Shown in pieces: positions 1 to 8,806 of a stretch of DNA of 64,000 bases. Below the pieces are notes generated by a model. The model did no database searches, had not been told where the DNA came from, and saw nothing but the letters and a program-made list of their open reading frames with translations. The DNA is from Pedobacter panaciterrae (GTDB lineage Bacteria > Bacteroidota > Bacteroidia > Sphingobacteriales > Sphingobacteriaceae), in the NCBI RefSeq assembly GCF_013204795.1, contig NZ_JABMKW010000020.1, forward strand, positions 806,001 through 870,000. Reading direction: 5' to 3'. Positions within the stretch are counted from its first letter, which is position 1, and each line of letters begins with the position of its first letter. Position numbers and translations under genes: made by a program.

Positions 1-1561
1 AATCATCATTTGGGATTAATGATTTACTTTTAATTCTTGCCTTATAATTATAAATGGTATTCATAGAATATTCCAATATAGAAGCTATCTTTTCAGTATC
101 ATTAATTCCTAACCTAATCAGTGCAAATATTCTTAGGTCGGTATTTAAAAGCTGACCGGCATTAAGCACAACCTGATGCTCTGGTGCGAACAGAGAATTA
201 AAGGTTTCTACAAAATTTGGAAAGAGTGTTAGGAAGGCCCTGTCAAAGTTCACAAACAGTTCTTCGCGCTCTTTTTTTAGGTTTATATTATTCACCAAGC
301 CCTGTATGTCATCAAATTTCTTAGTAACAAGTTTATTGTTTACTGATCTTTTAAATCTATCCAGCTTAGTGATGTATTCGGTAATCAGATTGAAATAATA
401 CCCAATGTATTCCTCCTTGATTTTATCTGCCTCATTCAATTTATCTATGGTTTCGTGCAAGGAAACATTAGCTTCGATGATCAATTTATCTGCTTTTCTT
501 AGTTTCTTTAGTTGCCTGGAAATAATAAAGGCAAATAAGATCACAACAGTGATTAAAAGTGTAAGTAAGGCGGCATAAATGAACAATATCCTTCGTTGTT
601 CCTCTACCGAGTTGATCTTCTCCCCTGCTATAACCATTAAAATGGCACTTACCTGCATTTTACGCTGCCGGGCACCATAGTATGATGCGTCATTCATAGC
701 CTGGTTTATAAATATATAGGCATTTTTGACGTCTCCTTTTTTGTGCAGTAGCTGCGCAAGGTTTAGCATTGCGGCGGCCTCCTTTGTAGAAGATTTAATA
801 TCAGCAATTGCAGCTATCAGCAACAATTTTATAGCTTCGTTATCGTCTTGGTTTTGGATATAGATGTCGCTTAGTGTGGATGCAACAATAGCCATCTGGT
901 GATTACTGAGCTTAAAATTTTTCATCAGTTTTATTAAAAGAACTGCTGATTTATCCTTTTGACCCAATTTTAGGTATTTAAGTCCGAGGTTATAAGTGTA
1001 ATCATATGATTTGGGATCTGACAATGCAATTGCCGAATCGATGTAGATATTTGCCTGTTTGTTATAGATAGGTGTGTAATACTTGTCTTTATCATAATCG
1101 GCAAGATCATAATAGGTACGTGCTGTAAGAAAGTAGTATTCTCTTCTGAGGCTATCAGGAAGTATTTTAACATTTACCGTGTTTAGAGAGTCGAACGTTT
1201 CTTTAAACATACCGGAGGATATTAGAATAAATCCCAACTTTATTTTACCATCGGCTATTTTAACCGGGTCTTTTAATAAGCGGCCTGCAGTTTGCATTTT
1301 TTGAGAATAGAAAAATGCCTTATCATAGTTAAATGATTTATGCTCGTGGTATAGACTAGAATATATATTGTATTTTTCTGTTAAAGATAGTTTCTCATTT
1401 AGTGACCCCTCCAGATCTGAAATGCGTTTTAATTTTATCTTGTCAAATTCATCTTTCGCGGTAATGCTTTGGTTCAGTTCGTCTAGTGTGTTTTTTGGCG
1501 TCTGAGCGAATAAAGAAATAGAAGCTATACAAAAACCAATAAGTAGTAAAGTTATTTTCAT
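1..1561 (-). CDS. DUF6377-type membrane regulator, 3' end outside window
   Basis: My translation of the minus strand from the ATG at 1561 is open for about 520 codons to the window edge. It starts with a signal peptide (MKITLLLIGFCIASISLFAQ), followed by a helical, TPR-like region, one transmembrane helix near residues 323-345, a charged helix that probably forms a coiled coil, and a C-terminal stretch (about 475-518) that reads like a helix-turn-helix (LGINDTEKIASILEYSMNTI). This layout fits the Bacteroidota DUF6377 family of membrane-anchored putative transcription regulators. Only a short tail should be missing. It starts 6 bp after the stop of the nucleotide cyclase and so looks like the last gene of a three-gene signalling operon. 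The ligand and targets are unknown; the family assignment is from memory of the architecture. Confidence 0.75.
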   Translation of the reverse strand, partial: MKITLLLIGFCIASISLFAQTPKNTLDELNQSITAKDEFDKIKLKRISDLEGSLNEKLSLTEKYNIYSSLYHEHKSFNYDKAFFYSQKMQTAGRLLKDPVKIADGKIKLGFILISSGMFKETFDSLNTVNVKILPDSLRREYYFLTARTYYDLADYDKDKYYTPIYNKQANIYIDSAIALSDPKSYDYTYNLGLKYLKLGQKDKSAVLLIKLMKNFKLSNHQMAIVASTLSDIYIQNQDDNEAIKLLLIAAIADIKSSTKEAAAMLNLAQLLHKKGDVKNAYIFINQAMNDASYYGARQRKMQVSAILMVIAGEKINSVEEQRRILFIYAALLTLLITVVILFAFIISRQLKKLRKADKLIIEANVSLHETIDKLNEADKIKEEYIGYYFNLITEYITKLDRFKRSVNNKLVTKKFDDIQGLVNNINLKKEREELFVNFDRAFLTLFPNFVETFNSLFAPEHQVVLNAGQLLNTDLRIFALIRLGINDTEKIASILEYSMNTIYNYKARIKSKSLIPNDD

Positions 1562-1567
1562 AAGCGC

Positions 1568-2617
1568 CTAGGTATAAATAGTGATCGGTACGGAAGGCTT
1601 AACCGAGCTCAATAACATTTCGTGCTCTTTGCCTTTTAATTTTATTGACCCCAAGGCCTGCACTACATAACTGCTGGTTAACTGAAGCTTATTTATGAGT
1701 TCTGAAGATGCAATTACCTCCTCGTCATACTGTTTACACATTCCCTGTATCCTGGAAGTTGTATTTAATACATCACCAGAATAGGTTATATCCCGCTTAA
1801 TTATTCCTACTTCGCCTGCAACAACTTTACCGCAGTGGATTCCGGCTTTAAAGGTAGGCACCACACCGTAACGCTTCAGGTATTTATTTTTTATACTGTT
1901 AATGTAGGTCTTAATATCGAAAAAACACCGTACACACATGCTGTTTTCAATCCCGTCCTCATACTTCCAGGCCACAATAACTTCGTCGCCTGCATACTGG
2001 TATATCTCTCCCTTGTTGTCCAGTATGGGGTTGGTAATATCTGTAAAGAAGTCCTTAAGAAATTCATGGTACTTTTGATCACCCAATTGTTCGGCTATTG
2101 TTGTGGATGAATTGATATCGAGAAACATAAAAATGCGCTGTTCCTCTCTAGGAGTATTGTATTTTCCGCGTACAATGTTCCAGAACGTGCCATGGCCAAA
2201 TTTGCTATTGATTTGCAGAAGCAATTGGGTAACAGCCACTACGACTCCCCAAGCCAGACCATTTTTAAAAAGCCGATGTGTATCCTGAACAGAAAAAATA
2301 CGGAATAATACGTTGATGAACAAAATAATAAGCACAAAAGATATCAATACAGCCAGCACTGTATAGCCGTAAGACTTGTCCTGATACTTTACGTTCACAA
2401 AAAAAACGAGCAAACTTCCGCCTAAAAGGGCGCCAACCAGTGCGGCAAACATGTTTCTAATGACCGATGAAAGGAAAGTATAATTGGCAGACGGCCCCAA
2501 TGAATTATTGGTGTATAATATCATATGATCATAAACGGCCATTATAAAGCCAATAATGAGCCATGCAATTATAATTATTCCAAGCTGCCTTAACTTATAT
2601 TGTGTTCTGCGGTTCAT
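1568..2617 (-). CDS. Membrane class III adenylate/guanylate cyclase
   Basis: A 349-residue protein with four predicted membrane helices (about 11-29, 53-74, 85-105, 118-135) and a cytoplasmic class III nucleotide cyclase domain (about 160-335). The two metal-binding aspartates are visible in FLDINSST (D167) and YAGDEVIV (D211). The transition-state pair is in LNTTSRIQ (N285, R289). K257 (TFKAGIHCG) and D282 (YSGDVLN) occupy the positions that select adenine, so cAMP is the likely product, although GTP cyclase activity cannot be excluded. The catalytic residues look complete. It lies 8 bp after the hybrid regulator and 6 bp before the DUF6377 gene, all on the same strand, so a second messenger may be made in the same circuit. 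The membrane region probably senses or anchors; its signal is unknown. Confidence 0.88.
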   Translation of the reverse strand: MNRRTQYKLRQLGIIIIAWLIIGFIMAVYDHMILYTNNSLGPSANYTFLSSVIRNMFAALVGALLGGSLLVFFVNVKYQDKSYGYTVLAVLISFVLIILFINVLFRIFSVQDTHRLFKNGLAWGVVVAVTQLLLQINSKFGHGTFWNIVRGKYNTPREEQRIFMFLDINSSTTIAEQLGDQKYHEFLKDFFTDITNPILDNKGEIYQYAGDEVIVAWKYEDGIENSMCVRCFFDIKTYINSIKNKYLKRYGVVPTFKAGIHCGKVVAGEVGIIKRDITYSGDVLNTTSRIQGMCKQYDEEVIASSELINKLQLTSSYVVQALGSIKLKGKEHEMLLSSVKPSVPITIYT

Positions 2618-2625
2618 GCTCTAAT

Positions 2626-5600
2626 TTATTCATTTTTCCTGATGAAATTATTAGCATACTCTGACGGTGTTACCCCAAACTGCTTTGTAAATGCCCTACC
2701 TAATTGAGATTGAGAGGTAAAACCCGTTAAATCAGCTATTTGCTGGATTTTATAATTTGTTTCTACAAGTAGTTCTGCCGCTTTTTTAAGTCGTGTGATA
2801 TTGATGAGCTCGTTTGGCGACAGGTTAGAGATGGACTTTATTTTGCGATAAAACGTGGCCCGACTCATGTTTAATGTTTCGGCAAGCTTATCTACATCCA
2901 GATCACGGTTTGCAATGTTTTTAAGGATAAAATCGTTCAGTTTCTCTAAAAGAATCTCATCAGGCTTAGTATGGGCAATGCTTTTTATATGAATTAAAGG
3001 CGACCTTACGAAGTAGTCTTTTAACTGATTTCTGTTGAATAACAGGTTTTGAATTTGCACTTGTAAATGTTGCGGCGAGAAGGGTTTCTCTATATATGCG
3101 TCGGCGCCTATTTCCAAGCCTTCTATCTTTGATTGAAATGCACTTTTTGCTGTAAGCAAAATAAGGGGAATATGGCTATAATCAAGATTGGTTTTTATCT
3201 GCCTGCAGAGTTCATAGCCATCCATAACCGGCATCATTACATCGCTAACGATCAGTTGCACAGAGTGCTCTTTTATCATGTCAAGCGCTATCTGACCATT
3301 AGCCGCAGTAATGCAATTATACGTAGAGCTGAGTTCTTTAGCAATGAACTGGAGAATATCAGCATTATCATCAACCAGCAAAATCAGTGGTTTAGCTTCT
3401 TGAATTGTATTTTCAATTTCCGGGCTTACTTCCTGATAAACCGGGACGGTAATAATTTCCTGTTGAACTGACTTTTCTTCAATGGGTTCGTTAGTTGGGT
3501 AATAGGGCAATTTTACTTCAAACACATTCATTTCATTTTCATCGGCATGAAATGTTAAAGTGCCACCATGTAACCTGGATAAAGAGCGTGCAAGTGCCAA
3601 GCCTATACCTGTACCGATTTGATTGGATGTTTCCTTTAACCTGACAAAAGAATCAAAGATTCTTTCCCTCATTTCTTCCGGGATTAAAAAACCATCATTT
3701 TTAACCACTATAGCGTACTGGTTAGAGTCAGGATCAGTACTAAGCAGCAATATATCTACTCTTTTATCGGAATACTTAATGGCATTGCTTAGTAAATTGC
3801 TTAAAATTTTATTAAGTGCTTCGGCATCTGCTTTGCTATAAAACTCTGTGTGTGGTAAATTGAGTTGAAAGTGGATCTGCTTTTCTTCAGCTGCATTTTT
3901 GAACCTTAGGTAATGCTCTCTTAAGATTTCGCTGATGTTGCTTTTCATGAGGTTAAGGCTATATTCCTTAGACTCTATCTTTCTGAAATCGAGCAGTTGG
4001 TTAGTTAGATGTAATAGCCTGTCTGCATTTTTTTCCATCGTAAGCAGATAGTTAAGCACCTCTGGAACCGGGGCATATTTTTTTATGACTGTTTCTAATG
4101 GTCCTTTTATTAAGGTAAGTGGTGTTCTTATCTCATGTGTGATTTGCGTAAAGAATTCAATTTTAGCCTCATAAATTTCCCTTTCTTTTTGGTTCTCCAG
4201 CTGCTCTATCCGCCTCTTGTTTCTAAATTTAATTTTATTGGTGGTGTACACCACCAAAGCATAAACTGCAGCAATAAATAACAATAGATAAAACAAATAA
4301 GCCCAACCACTTAACCAGAATGGAGGAGATATTTCTATGATCAGTTCCCTTGGGGTTTCATTCCATACGCCACTGCTGTTAGCACCCTTAACAAGAAAGG
4401 TATATTTACCCGGGCTAAGCTTAGTATAGAACACCCTTCTGTTCTTTTTTAGATAGGTAAAATCTTTATCAACCCCTTCTAGCTTATATGCATATTCTGC
4501 AGTTTCATGATCGGTATACGCAAGTGCTGCAAAATCAATACTAAAGGTAGACTGATCGTAATTAAGGTTGATTTGATCTGTATAGGATATTGATTTTTTA
4601 AGCGGAGAGCCTTCTGCATTGATCAACAATTCCTGATTAAATACCTGGAAGCCTGTAATGTAAACCTGAGGTACAATAGTGTTCTGTTTGAATTGTGAAG
4701 GGTTAAAGCTTACCAAACCATTTACACTACCAAAATAGATCTGGCCGCTGGCATCCTGAAATGACGAGTTATAATTGAACTGATCGCTCAACAATCCGTT
4801 GGCTGTGGTGTATACCCTTATTTTCTTTGTTTTGGGATTATAGCAGATTAGTCCTTTAGAGGAACTGATCCATAAATTACCTACCTTATCCTCTTCTGTT
4901 TTATAGAAAACATCGCTTGGGAAGCCGTCCTTAGTGCCGTATCGTTTAAATGTTTTATCTACAGGATTGAATTGGTTTAAACCATTTTCCGTGGTCACCC
5001 ACAGTGTTTTATCAGCAGAGATGAATACCCCGTTTACAAAGTTATCACTTAAGCTGTTTTCGTTTTGCGCAACATTTCTATAAAAACCATGTTTATTCGT
5101 TTTAGGGTTAAAATACAAAAGGCCACCGCTTATTGTTGCTGTCCAGATCGTGCCATCAGCATCTTCTGTAATCGCTGTATAATGGAAATTTTGCGGAACC
5201 TCTTTAATTAGGGTAAAATCCCGTGTGGTTTTATTATAACGATGCAACCCATCGGCAGTACCAACCAGAATATTTCCGGAACGGGTTTGATAAAAGCAAT
5301 CAACAAAGTTACTTTTAAGCGCATTTGGGGCATCTCCTTTGTCGTAATGCCTGATTACTTTGCCCGATTTTATATCTAATATGTCCAAGCCCTGTTCGTA
5401 GGTGCCTATCCATAATTCGTCGCCGATGGCTTTTAAACCATGGATATTCGTATGAGCAATACTGGTTTTAGATCCATCAGGAATAAAGGCTGTGAAATCT
5501 CCATTAGGCGAAATCTTGTTTACTCCGGCATCTTCTGTACCCACCCATAAGTTCCCGAATTTATCGTTACAGATCTCGCGTATGGCACTTCCACTAAGTG

Positions 5601-6630
5601 ACCGCTTATTGTTTTGTGGGAAAAACTTATCAAAGAAGGTAAATGGTTTTGGATAATAATTAACCCCGCCAAAATAAGTACCTATCCAAATACCACCTTC
5701 TTTATCCTTAGCAAAGGTATAAACCGCATTATCTGATATGGCATACCGGTCGTTTGGATTTTTACGCAGGTTGGTATATTTCCCTGTTTTTAAATTGTAA
5801 ACAAATACACCTGACTCTGTTGCTACCCAATATTCATCTCCACTATTGTGAATAAAGTTCTTGGCATAAATACTTGTCTTATCCTTATTAAAGGTTAAAA
5901 TATCTTTATAGCTCAAAGTAGCAAGATCAAACAATTTTACGCCCTGATGTGAAGTTCCTATTAAAATAGAATTAGAGGCAGTAGCATATATTTTATCTAT
6001 CCAATGGGAGATAACGGGTGGTGAATCTTTAAAAAGGTTAAATGATGTAAAGCTATCGTTTGCTTTATCATACTTTCTGATTAACCCATCGGGTGATGAT
6101 ACCCATAGTGTTCCATCACTTGAAAATGTAGTTGCCGTAGCTTCAAAATCCTGATGTTTACTAAACTCTTCGAAGGTGCGTATACTCCTGTTATACTTGT
6201 AGAGTTTACGATCGGCAATAAAGCATATATCGCCATTACCGTGGCTTTTCATATCCCAAACGCCTTTGTTAAGTGTTATTGGTACTAGCTTAAATTGTTG
6301 TGTGGTATCGTTATAACAATACAAGCCGTTTGAGGTGCCTACCCAAAGTTGCTTTCTTGCATCTTCAAAAATTGCCCTGATCACATTATTTCTGAGGCTG
6401 GTAGTATCGCCTGGTTTGCTACGGAATACTTTAAAACTATATCCATCAAACCTGTTTAAGCCATCTTTTGTTCCAAACCACAAAAAACCTTTTGAATCTT
6501 GTACAATGCTAAATACGGAGTTGTAAGACAAACCTTGTTCTACCTGATAATGCCTGAAATAATACGGCTGTGCCTTTAAAAGGTTTAAAAAAACAAATAG
6601 GAAAAGAGCAGTTGTGGTTAGCTTTTTCAA
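2626..6630 (-). CDS. Hybrid two-component system sensor/regulator (HTCS)
   Basis: A one-protein signalling system of 1334 residues. Order: signal peptide (1-20), two-component-regulator propeller repeats forming a large periplasmic sensor (about 25-690; many LWVGT/GNLWISS-type blades), a Y_Y_Y domain (about 700-765), one membrane helix (about 778-800), histidine kinase with H832 in THEIRTPLTLIKGP, HATPase (about 935-1050), receiver with phospho-acceptor D1130 in VSDVMMPVMDGYE, and an AraC-type DNA-binding domain (about 1225-1330). HTCS proteins usually sense glycan breakdown products and activate nearby carbohydrate genes. The divergent GH2 gene is the obvious candidate target. The first codon is TTG; there is no in-frame ATG just upstream and the signal peptide begins here, so TTG appears to be the true start. 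It is followed 8 bp later by the cyclase gene. Confidence 0.95.
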   Translation of the reverse strand: MKKLTTTALFLFVFLNLLKAQPYYFRHYQVEQGLSYNSVFSIVQDSKGFLWFGTKDGLNRFDGYSFKVFRSKPGDTTSLRNNVIRAIFEDARKQLWVGTSNGLYCYNDTTQQFKLVPITLNKGVWDMKSHGNGDICFIADRKLYKYNRSIRTFEEFSKHQDFEATATTFSSDGTLWVSSPDGLIRKYDKANDSFTSFNLFKDSPPVISHWIDKIYATASNSILIGTSHQGVKLFDLATLSYKDILTFNKDKTSIYAKNFIHNSGDEYWVATESGVFVYNLKTGKYTNLRKNPNDRYAISDNAVYTFAKDKEGGIWIGTYFGGVNYYPKPFTFFDKFFPQNNKRSLSGSAIREICNDKFGNLWVGTEDAGVNKISPNGDFTAFIPDGSKTSIAHTNIHGLKAIGDELWIGTYEQGLDILDIKSGKVIRHYDKGDAPNALKSNFVDCFYQTRSGNILVGTADGLHRYNKTTRDFTLIKEVPQNFHYTAITEDADGTIWTATISGGLLYFNPKTNKHGFYRNVAQNENSLSDNFVNGVFISADKTLWVTTENGLNQFNPVDKTFKRYGTKDGFPSDVFYKTEEDKVGNLWISSSKGLICYNPKTKKIRVYTTANGLLSDQFNYNSSFQDASGQIYFGSVNGLVSFNPSQFKQNTIVPQVYITGFQVFNQELLINAEGSPLKKSISYTDQINLNYDQSTFSIDFAALAYTDHETAEYAYKLEGVDKDFTYLKKNRRVFYTKLSPGKYTFLVKGANSSGVWNETPRELIIEISPPFWLSGWAYLFYLLLFIAAVYALVVYTTNKIKFRNKRRIEQLENQKEREIYEAKIEFFTQITHEIRTPLTLIKGPLETVIKKYAPVPEVLNYLLTMEKNADRLLHLTNQLLDFRKIESKEYSLNLMKSNISEILREHYLRFKNAAEEKQIHFQLNLPHTEFYSKADAEALNKILSNLLSNAIKYSDKRVDILLLSTDPDSNQYAIVVKNDGFLIPEEMRERIFDSFVRLKETSNQIGTGIGLALARSLSRLHGGTLTFHADENEMNVFEVKLPYYPTNEPIEEKSVQQEIITVPVYQEVSPEIENTIQEAKPLILLVDDNADILQFIAKELSSTYNCITAANGQIALDMIKEHSVQLIVSDVMMPVMDGYELCRQIKTNLDYSHIPLILLTAKSAFQSKIEGLEIGADAYIEKPFSPQHLQVQIQNLLFNRNQLKDYFVRSPLIHIKSIAHTKPDEILLEKLNDFILKNIANRDLDVDKLAETLNMSRATFYRKIKSISNLSPNELINITRLKKAAELLVETNYKIQQIADLTGFTSQSQLGRAFTKQFGVTPSEYANNFIRKNE

Positions 6631-6826
6631 GTTTAGTTTGTAAATGGTTAACGTTACAATTACCAGGGGGTTCTTGAATGGGCCAAATTAATTAATTTCA
6701 AATCAAATTGCGACGATTTGAATAAATTTTGAGCCGATTTGTCAAAACATAATTGCTTTATTTGAATATTCGTTCGGCCTGTTAAGCAGGGAGGAACACA
6801 CAAATCATTAAACCAAGTATTCATTT
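6631..6826. promoter_or_regulatory. Divergent control region with CGATTTG direct repeats
   Basis: This 196-bp AT-rich region separates the HTCS and the GH2 gene. Two direct copies of CGATTTG lie at 6714-6720 and 6735-6741, 21 bp apart, which places them on the same DNA face. The first also forms a short inverted repeat with CAAAT just upstream. I found no perfect TANNTTTG element. It is a candidate binding site for the HTCS AraC domain; this is inference only. Confidence 0.3.
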
Positions 6827-8674
6827 ATGAAATTATTTTCTTACTTAATCGGGCTATGCCTTTCCCAGTCGCTGATCGCATCAGCACAAGCACAAAACTG
6901 GAAACCGGTGCCCGGAAAGATCTCTACGCCATGGGCGGAAAAATTAAATCCTGCAAACCCCCTTCCTGAGTACCCGCGACCACAATTGGTACGCAGTAAT
7001 AACTGGAAAAATTTAAATGGTTTATGGAACTACGCTATCAACCACAAAAACGAAAGCGAGCCTAAAGCCTATCAAGGTAAAATATTAGTTCCTTTTGCAG
7101 TTGAATCATCTTTATCTGGTGTAGGTAAAACTGTTGGTAAAGATAGCTTGCTATGGTACCAAACCAGCTTTTCGGTGCCTTCTAACATGAAAAATACCAT
7201 TTTATTGCATTTTGGTGCGGTGGACTGGAAATCGGAAATCTACTTAAACGGGAAAAAAGTTGGTACACATGAAGGTGGATTTGATCCATTTTCTTTTGAC
7301 ATCACGCCTTTCTTAAAAAAAGGCGGCAAACAAGAACTAACTGTTAGTGTTTGGGATCCAACGGATAATGGGCCACAACCTAGAGGAAAACAACAAATAA
7401 AACCAGAAGGTATTTGGTATACACCAGTTACCGGAATATGGCAAACAGTATGGTTAGAAAGTGTTGCTAACAGCTATATCGCTTCGACCAAACAAACGCC
7501 GGATATTGATGCTAAATCTTTAACTGTTTCTGCAGATGTGCAAGCTGCACAAGCTGGTGATAAATTAAGGATTACTGCCTTTGATGGTGCATCGAAGGTT
7601 TCTGAGCAAGAGGTAGATGCCACGGAGGCAGCTACATTAGTTATTGCGAATCCGAAACTATGGTCGCCAGCAAGCCCATTCTTATACGACTTAAAAGTTG
7701 CTTTGATACGTAATGGAAAACCAGTTGATGAGGTTAAGAGTTACTTCGCTATGCGTAAATCATCAATGGGTCCGGATGCTAACGGCATCCAAAGAATGTT
7801 GCTGAATGACAAGTTTGTATTTCAATATGGACCATTAGATCAGGGATGGTGGCCAGATGGTTTATATACTGCCCCTACCGACGAGGCTTTGAAATTCGAT
7901 ATTATTAAAACCAAAGAAATGGGCTTTAATATGATCCGTAAGCACATTAAAGTGGAGCCTGCACGCTGGTATTATGAATGTGATAAACAAGGTATTTTAG
8001 TATGGCAGGATATGCCAAGTGGAGATTTGGGTAACCAATGGGAACCTAATTTAGGTACAATGGGTGGTACAGATAAAGACCGCTCTGCAGAATCTGAAGC
8101 AATATACCGCAAGGAATGGAACAAGATCATGGATGATTTACATAACTTCCCTAGTATTGTTGTGTGGACTCCATTTAATGAGGCCTGGGGACAATTTAAA
8201 ACCAAGGAAATTGCAGAATGGACTAAACAAAAAGATCCTTCGCGCCTGGTAAACAGTGCCAGTGGCGGTAACCACGTTGTAACCGGTGATATTGTTGATT
8301 TACACCACTATCCTAATCCTAGAATGCCTAGACCTGACCTTTTTGGCCCAACTCATGCCATTGTTTTAGGTGAATATGGTGGGTTAGGTTTACCTGTACC
8401 GGGACATACCTGGAAAGAAAAAGATAACTGGGGATATCAGACATTTAAGACCGCAGATGAATTATTTGATAAATACGCTTCATTTATGACTGAAATGGAA
8501 GGATTAATTAAAAAAGGACTTTCGGCAGCTGTATATACCCAAACTACTGATGTTGAGCAAGAAACCAATGGGTTAATGACTTACGACAGAAAAGTGATTA
8601 AAGTGCCTGCAGCCAAATTAAAAGGGGTTACAGACAAACTTTACAATGCTGATCTTGTTAAGATGAATCCATAA
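6827..8674 (+). CDS. Secreted glycoside hydrolase family 2 protein
   Basis: A 615-residue exo-acting glycosidase of the GH2 type. A signal peptide ends near ASAQAQ (residue 23). Then come the sugar-binding jelly-roll domain (about 40-215, with the WYQTSFSVP and LNGKKVGTHEGGF motifs), an immunoglobulin-like domain (about 220-310), and a TIM barrel. The barrel carries GFNMIRKHIKVEP, the acid/base glutamate in FNEAWG (E452) and the nucleophile in GEYGG (E516), so both catalytic residues are present. Related enzymes act on beta-galactosides, beta-glucuronides or beta-mannosides; the substrate cannot be told from sequence. It is monocistronic, divergent from the HTCS that probably induces it, and followed by a strong terminator. 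Confidence 0.92.
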   Translation: MKLFSYLIGLCLSQSLIASAQAQNWKPVPGKISTPWAEKLNPANPLPEYPRPQLVRSNNWKNLNGLWNYAINHKNESEPKAYQGKILVPFAVESSLSGVGKTVGKDSLLWYQTSFSVPSNMKNTILLHFGAVDWKSEIYLNGKKVGTHEGGFDPFSFDITPFLKKGGKQELTVSVWDPTDNGPQPRGKQQIKPEGIWYTPVTGIWQTVWLESVANSYIASTKQTPDIDAKSLTVSADVQAAQAGDKLRITAFDGASKVSEQEVDATEAATLVIANPKLWSPASPFLYDLKVALIRNGKPVDEVKSYFAMRKSSMGPDANGIQRMLLNDKFVFQYGPLDQGWWPDGLYTAPTDEALKFDIIKTKEMGFNMIRKHIKVEPARWYYECDKQGILVWQDMPSGDLGNQWEPNLGTMGGTDKDRSAESEAIYRKEWNKIMDDLHNFPSIVVWTPFNEAWGQFKTKEIAEWTKQKDPSRLVNSASGGNHVVTGDIVDLHHYPNPRMPRPDLFGPTHAIVLGEYGGLGLPVPGHTWKEKDNWGYQTFKTADELFDKYASFMTEMEGLIKKGLSAAVYTQTTDVEQETNGLMTYDRKVIKVPAAKLKGVTDKLYNADLVKMNP

Positions 8675-8709
8675 AAAACGATTTGTACGGAGAGGTGATT
8701 ATTTCACCT

Positions 8710-8760
8710 AACCCCGGTAAGAATCTTGGCTTTACGGCTAATTTTCTTCCGGGGTTTTTT
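8710..8760 (+). terminator. Rho-independent terminator after GH2 gene
   Basis: An inverted repeat (AACCCCGG with AAGAA, matched by TTCTT with CCGGGGTT, one bulged base) is followed by a run of T. It lies 36 bp after the GH2 stop codon. Confidence 0.8.
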
Positions 8761-8776
8761 CGTTATAGATTATTCA

Positions 8777-8784
8777 TACATTTG
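8777..8784 (+). promoter_or_regulatory. Candidate -7 element for kup
   Basis: TACATTTG matches the Bacteroidota -7 consensus TANNTTTG exactly and lies 22 bp before the kup start. No TTG is seen at the expected -33 distance, so this is a partial match. Confidence 0.45.
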
Positions 8785-8806
8785 CCGCAATATTTTTTAA
8801 AAAGCC

